Below are positions 6,434-10,795 of a DNA stretch of 10,795 nt, piece by piece. The notes under the pieces were generated by a model. That model did not search any database and had not been told where the DNA came from. It saw only the letters and a list, made by a program, of their open reading frames with translations. The translations under genes were made by a program, and so were the position numbers. How positions within the stretch are numbered: position 1 is the first letter of the stretch; the number at the start of each line of letters is the position of its first letter. The stretch is from Davidsoniella eucalypti (taxonomy: Eukaryota; Ascomycota; Sordariomycetes; Microascales; Ceratocystidaceae), in assembly GCA_004009845.1 (NCBI GenBank), contig RMBW01000347.1, positions 1 through 10,795 of the forward strand, in the 5' to 3' direction.

Positions 6434-9400
6434 AAAACTCACGATCTTTCAGCATAACCAGGGAAAGCGTAAAGGCATTTTGGACCATCTCTTTGAATTA
6501 GCGATAAGGCAGAGAGTTGAGATATTGTGCATTCAGGAACCCTGGGTATGGCAAAAAGAAGGCAAATGGATTTTCCAGGACCACCAAAACTTTCACACCG
6601 TCAAACCATCATTATCTTTGCTAACAAGACCAAGAGTCGTGACCTATATCCAAAAGGACATTGACTTCACAATAGAAAAGCCTCTCGACATCGCAAGCAG
6701 CGACTTTCAATGCATAAGACTTCATATCGACGCGCAACCATTATTGGTCAACCTCTACAACCATCCGACCCAGCCCCTTTTACCGCACCCGCTTGTCCAG
6801 CAATGGCAGGTTGGGAATGGCATCATCGTCGGGGACTTCAACACCCATCATCCATGGTGGTCTGTGAACTGTGAGCAATCGCAGCATGCAGATGAAGTCG
6901 TTGGTTGGTTGCAGAGGAACAATGCTGACTTGGTAGTGGATCCCGAGAATGCTCTGGTCAACAGAGGCACTTTCTTCACCACCAGGTCGCAGAAAACATC
7001 AATCATCGATCTCGCCTTCCTCACTGGGCAGATGAAGCAAACGAAAACTAGTTGGACGTGTGAAGGTCTCCATGGTTCGGATCACCAGTGCATTAAGTTG
7101 CAGTTCCACGACGCCCGAAATAACAAAAAAGAGGAGGAAAAGGTGGTATACAATTTGAAGAAAACTGACTGGCAACAGTTCAGAGACAGCCTCAAAAAAA
7201 AAGAGGCACTAGTGTTAGAAAATCTCAAAAAAAGAGATACTCGACCGGATTTGGCGGCCATTCTGACCGCCGCCATCCAGGATACCTGCGCAGAGGTGAT
7301 GCCGAAGGCTCGCATCTGCCCCCGAAGTAAGCCTTGGTGGAACGACGAACTCAAGCTATTGAGGAAGTCGTTTCTCAGAGCCGAACGACAATGGAAGAAG
7401 GATAAGATCTGTCTGACGGAGTACAAAGAAAAACGAAACAGGTATTTCCATGCCATTATCAAAACCAAAGCTAACTATTTCAATTCTTTCTTAGAACAAG
7501 CAACCGGCGACGAAGTCTTCACTGCTATGAGATACACGAAACCCACAACCGACTCGTATATACAACCACTCGAGGAAAATGGTGTCAAGGCGGAGTCTTT
7601 CGACGACAAAGCTAAGATGCTACTGAATCTTGTGGGCGGCGAAAAAGGTGAGTCCCTTGAGGACGAAGACACTCTACCCATCCCACATCACGAGAACTCG
7701 AAATGGCCTTGGCCTAACATCTCTACCATTGAGATTGAAAGAGCTATCATGACCTCAAACCCTAAGAAGTCTGCTGGACCAGATGGGATTAATTTCCAAA
7801 TGATCCAAAATGCTTATAGGGCTATCCCCGAGGTCTTCCACTATGTCTACACGGAGCTATTCACTAAAGGACAGTGTCCTACGGTGTGGCGCCAAGGCAT
7901 TGGAGTGATATTGAAAAAACCCAACAAGCCAGACTATTCCCGTATCAAGGCATATCGGATTATCACGCTGCTGAACTGCTTAGGTAAAGTATTGGAACGA
8001 ATTTTTGCACAGAGACTTGGTTTCTTGGCTGCAACAAAGGACGACCTGCTTCACCCAACGCAGTTTGGCGGACGGAAACAACGATCGACGATCGATGCAG
8101 CAATGGTTCTCATGGACCAAGTCAAGTCATGGAAAGAACAGGGCCTGAAATCGAGTATTGCACTACTTGATATCAAAGGCGCGTTCGACCATGTTAATAG
8201 GGATACCCTACTATGGCACTGCAGAGATCTAGGTCTTCCGAATAACTGCACCCAATGGATCGCAGCCTTCCTTCAAAAGAGGAAGGTCCAGATATGTTTT
8301 GATGGCAAACGAACAAACTTCTACACTATTGACCAAGGCATACCGCAAGGCAGCCCAATCTCCCCCATTCTGTTCTTGATTTACTCGAGACTTATACACA
8401 TAAATATCCCCCAATCCATCCAAGTTCATGGCATTCAGCTCTCATACATTGATGATATTCTGATTACGGTGGCTTCCAAAAGCTTTGCAAGAAATTGCAG
8501 AGCTCTAGAGGCTATCGTTGAAGATCTCACCAGGCAAGCCGACGATAGTTCCGTCGAGTTTGAGAGTTCCAAGACTGAGCTTCTGCATTTAACAAGGAGT
8601 AAAGCAGTAAGCAATGAACACATAGACGTCCTAGGGACGACAATACAACCGTCAGAGAAGATCAAGTGGCTAGGAATATGGCTAGACTGTCAGCTGAATT
8701 TCAGCGAGCATGTCCAAGACAGAACCCTTAAAGCAACCAGAACCCTAATGGGAATTCAACGGATTTCGCGGAAGTATAGCGGTCTAAGTGCGAAAGCAAC
8801 TAGACAGCTGTACCAAGCTGTGATTCGTCCTATCATGGAATATGGTTCGATCCTCTGGTGGACAAAAATGAAGCCCATTTCCCTCAAGAAACACCTTGAA
8901 AAAGTACAAAGTTTGGCGATTTCCATGATGCTTGGCACCTACAAGCAGGCTCCGAAAAGGGCTTGTGAAATAGAGGCTGGCATTAAACCAGTTGAGATCA
9001 ACTTGGAATGGAATAACCTCAAGTACGGAACAAGACTTCTACAATTCCCTAAACACCACCCCATACGTCATTGCGCCCAACCCACCAAGGACCATCTGAA
9101 CTCGGAGTCTGACTTTGAGTCTCTTGGTATCTTGGGTCCCTACAAATTGAAGCGAGAGTCACAAGTGCAAGCAATTGCCGTGGACATCAAGTACCTGATA
9201 CCTTTCAAGGCACTTCAGCGAGCTAAAATTATATGGGAGGCACCATGGGCCAAGCGTACCCCAATCACAACACACATTCCAATGGTCAAAAAAGAAGAAG
9301 CAAAGGAAATCCACCTGGCAACCCTAGCAACCCTATGGTTGGGCGAAGCCTATTGTTTGTATACTGACGGGTCTATGGAGGGTGTTAAATCCTCCTATGC

Positions 9401-10019
9401 CTTTGTCGATATGGACAATAACACGGTGCGGTTTCAAGAGGCAAATGCCTTGGGGCCTTACACTGAGGTTGCAGACTGCGAAAGCTATGCGATCTACAGA
9501 GCCCTTTGCTACGTTCGAAAACTGCCACTACGGAAACGAATCCTGATCTTTGTCGACAGCCAAGCTGCCATCCAAAGAGTACGGAAGCCTGGTATATTCA
9601 CGAACCTCATAGAGAAGCTAAACCTACAGGTCCTCGACACCAGTATAGAAATACACTGGTGCCCTGGACATGTCGGAATAGAAGGAAATGAGATAGTGGA
9701 TAAGCTTGCAAAGGAGGCTCTTGAAAAAAGAGTATGCACCTCTATCGCAACCACTGGGTATATCAAGAAAAAGATAAAAGAGAACATCTTCAACCTCTGG
9801 GACACACTAATCAACCGCGATATCGACAAACTTGGGAATCACTATCGGTCTCTTGGTAAGACAGGAGTGAGTGATCTGAAACCGATTGAGGGTGAGAAGA
9901 GGCTGACAACAGCCTACTATCAACTTCTAACGGGGAAGGGCGCTTACCTGCCGTACCTTTTTTTTTTTTTTTTTAATTCATTAATCGTACTGGAGCTAAA
10001 GAAGCTAATGAAGGAGTAA
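6426..10019 (+). CDS. Copy D ORF2: endonuclease–reverse transcriptase–RNase H, 3' end replaced
   Basis: The element's enzyme: the endonuclease nicks the target, the RT copies the RNA from the nick, and RNase H removes RNA from the hybrid. I start at ATG 6426 because the endonuclease fold begins at once (KLTIFQHNQGK). Endonuclease residues: IQEPW about residue 38, VGDFNTHHPWW about 135, SIIDLAFLT, GSDHQCIKL about 217. RT: GPDGI about 451, LLDIKGAFDHVN about 582, IPQGSPISPILF about 640, YIDDI about 676. RNase H: D about 981 (YTDGS), E about 1019, D about 1044, D about 1092, and HWCPGHVGIEGNE. The frame is open for about 1178 element codons. At 9958 it enters a T run, giving a few Phe, then about a dozen codons antisense to copy E, stopping at 10017-10019. 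The CCHC knuckle is lost. All catalytic motifs look intact. Confidence 0.92.
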   Translation: MIRKLTIFQHNQGKRKGILDHLFELAIRQRVEILCIQEPWVWQKEGKWIFQDHQNFHTVKPSLSLLTRPRVVTYIQKDIDFTIEKPLDIASSDFQCIRLHIDAQPLLVNLYNHPTQPLLPHPLVQQWQVGNGIIVGDFNTHHPWWSVNCEQSQHADEVVGWLQRNNADLVVDPENALVNRGTFFTTRSQKTSIIDLAFLTGQMKQTKTSWTCEGLHGSDHQCIKLQFHDARNNKKEEEKVVYNLKKTDWQQFRDSLKKKEALVLENLKKRDTRPDLAAILTAAIQDTCAEVMPKARICPRSKPWWNDELKLLRKSFLRAERQWKKDKICLTEYKEKRNRYFHAIIKTKANYFNSFLEQATGDEVFTAMRYTKPTTDSYIQPLEENGVKAESFDDKAKMLLNLVGGEKGESLEDEDTLPIPHHENSKWPWPNISTIEIERAIMTSNPKKSAGPDGINFQMIQNAYRAIPEVFHYVYTELFTKGQCPTVWRQGIGVILKKPNKPDYSRIKAYRIITLLNCLGKVLERIFAQRLGFLAATKDDLLHPTQFGGRKQRSTIDAAMVLMDQVKSWKEQGLKSSIALLDIKGAFDHVNRDTLLWHCRDLGLPNNCTQWIAAFLQKRKVQICFDGKRTNFYTIDQGIPQGSPISPILFLIYSRLIHINIPQSIQVHGIQLSYIDDILITVASKSFARNCRALEAIVEDLTRQADDSSVEFESSKTELLHLTRSKAVSNEHIDVLGTTIQPSEKIKWLGIWLDCQLNFSEHVQDRTLKATRTLMGIQRISRKYSGLSAKATRQLYQAVIRPIMEYGSILWWTKMKPISLKKHLEKVQSLAISMMLGTYKQAPKRACEIEAGIKPVEINLEWNNLKYGTRLLQFPKHHPIRHCAQPTKDHLNSESDFESLGILGPYKLKRESQVQAIAVDIKYLIPFKALQRAKIIWEAPWAKRTPITTHIPMVKKEEAKEIHLATLATLWLGEAYCLYTDGSMEGVKSSYAFVDMDNNTVRFQEANALGPYTEVADCESYAIYRALCYVRKLPLRKRILIFVDSQAAIQRVRKPGIFTNLIEKLNLQVLDTSIEIHWCPGHVGIEGNEIVDKLAKEALEKRVCTSIATTGYIKKKIKENIFNLWDTLINRDIDKLGNHYRSLGKTGVSDLKPIEGEKRLTTAYYQLLTGKGAYLPYLFFFFFNSLIVLELKKLMKE
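9958..9974 (-). repeat. Poly(A) tail of copy E (16-17, read as T)
   Basis: A pure T run between GCCGTACC of copy D and AATTCATTAATC of copy E. One T may belong to D. On the minus strand the tail is followed by GGTACGGCAG, the D target. Confidence 0.9.
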
Positions 10020-10110
10020 AATAAAGCAAATTAAACAATAAAGACATAACAGAAAAACAAGTAGAAACATAACACAAAACATAAAAAACATAAGGAAAAA
10101 CACAAAGAAA
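9975..10110 (-). other. 3' UTR of the element (copy E variant)
   Basis: About 136 bases between the ORF2 stop and the tail of E. It aligns with the 3' UTR of C but has an extra ACATAACAG-like piece near 10043-10055 and several changes in the last 40 bases. The final 12 bases, GATTAATGAATT, are unchanged. Confidence 0.8.
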
Positions 10111-10795
10111 TTAACAACACCACAACTCATCACGAAGTGCGACTGGTTCACCCTCACGTGCAAACCATCGTTGGTCATTCCTCACTCTTCCCAGTTTTTT
10201 CCCCCTTTCCTGTTTTTTTTCAGAAATACTAGCAAGGCTTGCTTGGTGCTTCGTCTTACTAAATAAGTCTTCCATCTTTATCTCCCCCCTTCTCACCATC
10301 GCAGACGTCTTTCAACTCTGTCTTTGCTCAAGCCACATATCACAGTCCAACACCAAGTGCTGAATAGTTTCAATGTCCAGCTGACAATGACGACACATGC
10401 TACTCGATACCTTGCCTATGGTCTTTAGGTACGGCAGGTAAGCGCCCTTCCCCGTTAGAAGTTGATAGTAGGCTGTTGTCAGCCTCTTCTCCCCTCTATT
10501 GGTTTCAGATCACTCACTCCTGTCTTACCAAGAGACCGATAGTGATTCCCAAGTTTGTCGATATCACGGTTGATTAGTGTGTCCCAGAGGTTGAAGATTG
10601 TTCTCTTTATCTTTTTCTTGATATACCCAGTGGTTGCGATAGAGGTGCATACTCTTTTTTCAAGAGCCTTTTTCAGCTTTATCCACTATCTCATTTTTCC
10701 TTCTATTCTACATGTCCGGCACCAGTGTATTTCTATACTGGTGTCGAGGTCCTGAAGGTTTAGCTTCTCTATGAGGTTCGTGAATATACCAGGCT
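10111..10795 (-). pseudogene. Copy E ORF2 C-terminal part, indel-rich
   Basis: The minus strand carries the end of RNase H (HWCPGH region near 10715), the linker, the CCHC knuckle region (about 10335-10400) and the family stop TAA at 10111-10113. The last part reads FAREGEPVALRDELWCC, matching the C-terminus of copy C. Several one-base gains and losses against C (around 10180-10220, 10310-10320, 10490, 10660-10720) break the frame, so no continuous protein is possible as written. It is unclear whether these are mutations or read errors. Confidence 0.85.

Larger units (their letters stand above)
4982..9958 (+). mobile_element. Copy D: near-complete Tad1-like LINE, lacking its 3' end
   Basis: This is the longest copy: 115 bases of leader, ORF1 (5097-6433) and ORF2 (from 6426) in one direction. 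The stretch 4982 to about 6748 occurs only once in the window, so the exact 5' end cannot be cross-checked; it is placed where the match to copy C ends. At 9958 the element stops in ORF2 (GCCGTACCT) and a T run with the minus-strand end of copy E takes over. The simplest reading is that E inserted into D, which predicts the rest of D beyond the right edge. D is almost free of indels against A (1290-3074) and C. It is not autonomous as seen: ORF1 has a frame break and ORF2 is interrupted. Confidence 0.9.
9959..10795 (-). mobile_element. Copy E: LINE 3' end, minus strand, runs off the window
   Basis: Read on the minus strand from the right edge, this begins inside RNase H (near the KPGIFTNL region) and continues to the ORF2 stop, the 3' UTR and an A tail next to copy D. 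It matches copy C throughout but with many small indels, a roughly 10-base insertion of C-rich sequence near 10284-10293, and a 3' UTR variant (about 13 extra bases near 10043-10055 and CCAGTACGATTAATGAATT instead of CCATAAGATTAATGAATT). It is thus a distinct subfamily or a badly read stretch. Its insertion cut copy D. Confidence 0.9.

Noticed and set aside
9509..9829. A 106-codon open frame antisense to RNase H, present in every copy that has this region (also 2749-3069 and 4256-4576)
   Set aside because: It recurs only because the RNase H sequence recurs. It has no domain I recognise and mirrors a well-conserved sense frame.
3678..9958. D and C as one insertion with a 5' inversion (twin priming)
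   Set aside because: The orientation fits, but D and C overlap by about 850 bases and differ at about a dozen sites there, so they did not come from one RNA.
9958..10019. A phenylalanine tract and extra tail as a real part of the ORF2 protein
   Set aside because: The codons are the T run and antisense 3' UTR of copy E, an accident of the joint.
1..10795. Repeat-induced point mutation (RIP) as the cause of differences between copies
   Set aside because: Differences between A, C and D are not biased to C-to-T or G-to-A, and long frames remain open.
1..10795. Actual telomere repeat arrays, CRISPR arrays, tRNA or rRNA genes
   Set aside because: No tandem TTAGGG runs, spaced repeats or RNA gene signatures were seen; the telomere resemblance is limited to single target motifs.

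Overview
The window is eukaryotic and consists entirely of copies and fragments of one family of non-LTR retrotransposon (LINE). I see no host gene, tRNA, rRNA, CRISPR array or bacterial-type operon. The best-preserved copy has a gag-like ORF1 followed by an ORF2 with an apurinic-type endonuclease, a reverse transcriptase, an RNase H domain and (seen in another copy) a C-terminal CCHC knuckle. Copies end in a short 3' UTR and a pure poly(A) tail. This order, and the wording of the motifs (GDFN, GPDGI, IPQGSPISPILF, YIDD, YTDGS, HWCPGHVGIEGNE), best fits the Tad1-like clade known mainly from fungi. A filamentous or basidiomycete-type fungus is therefore my best guess for the host, but it is a guess.

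Layout on the + strand. Copy A (1-3149, +) has lost its 5' end to the window edge. Its first kilobase is full of one-base indels, and its end is internally deleted so that ORF2 jumps straight to the last 40 bases of the 3' UTR and a 34-A tail. Fragment B (3150-3677, -) is a piece of the RT domain lying between two facing poly(A) tails. Copy C (3678-4981, -) is a 5'-truncated copy holding the RNase H domain, the CCHC knuckle, the natural ORF2 stop, the 3' UTR and the tail. Copy D (4982-9958, +) is the longest: a possible 5' UTR, ORF1 (with one frame break) and an ORF2 open through RNase H. It is cut off just before the CCHC knuckle by the tail of copy E (9959-10795, -), which is indel-rich and runs off the window.

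The simplest reading is repeated self-insertion: A and C each landed in B, E landed in D, and D meets C head to head. In three of the junctions the pre-insertion target can be read from another copy. In all three the poly(A) is followed by GG and the target reads W-A-G-G-K, resembling a telomeric TTAGGG unit. The resulting long, nearly perfect inverted repeats could fold back as RNA or DNA and are also places where an assembly could go wrong.

ORF1 is expected to supply the RNA-binding protein and ORF2 the enzyme that nicks the target, copies the element RNA from the nick and removes RNA from the hybrid. ORF2 starts inside the last codons of ORF1 (ATGATTAG), which suggests coupled termination and re-initiation. 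No copy in the window is complete end to end.
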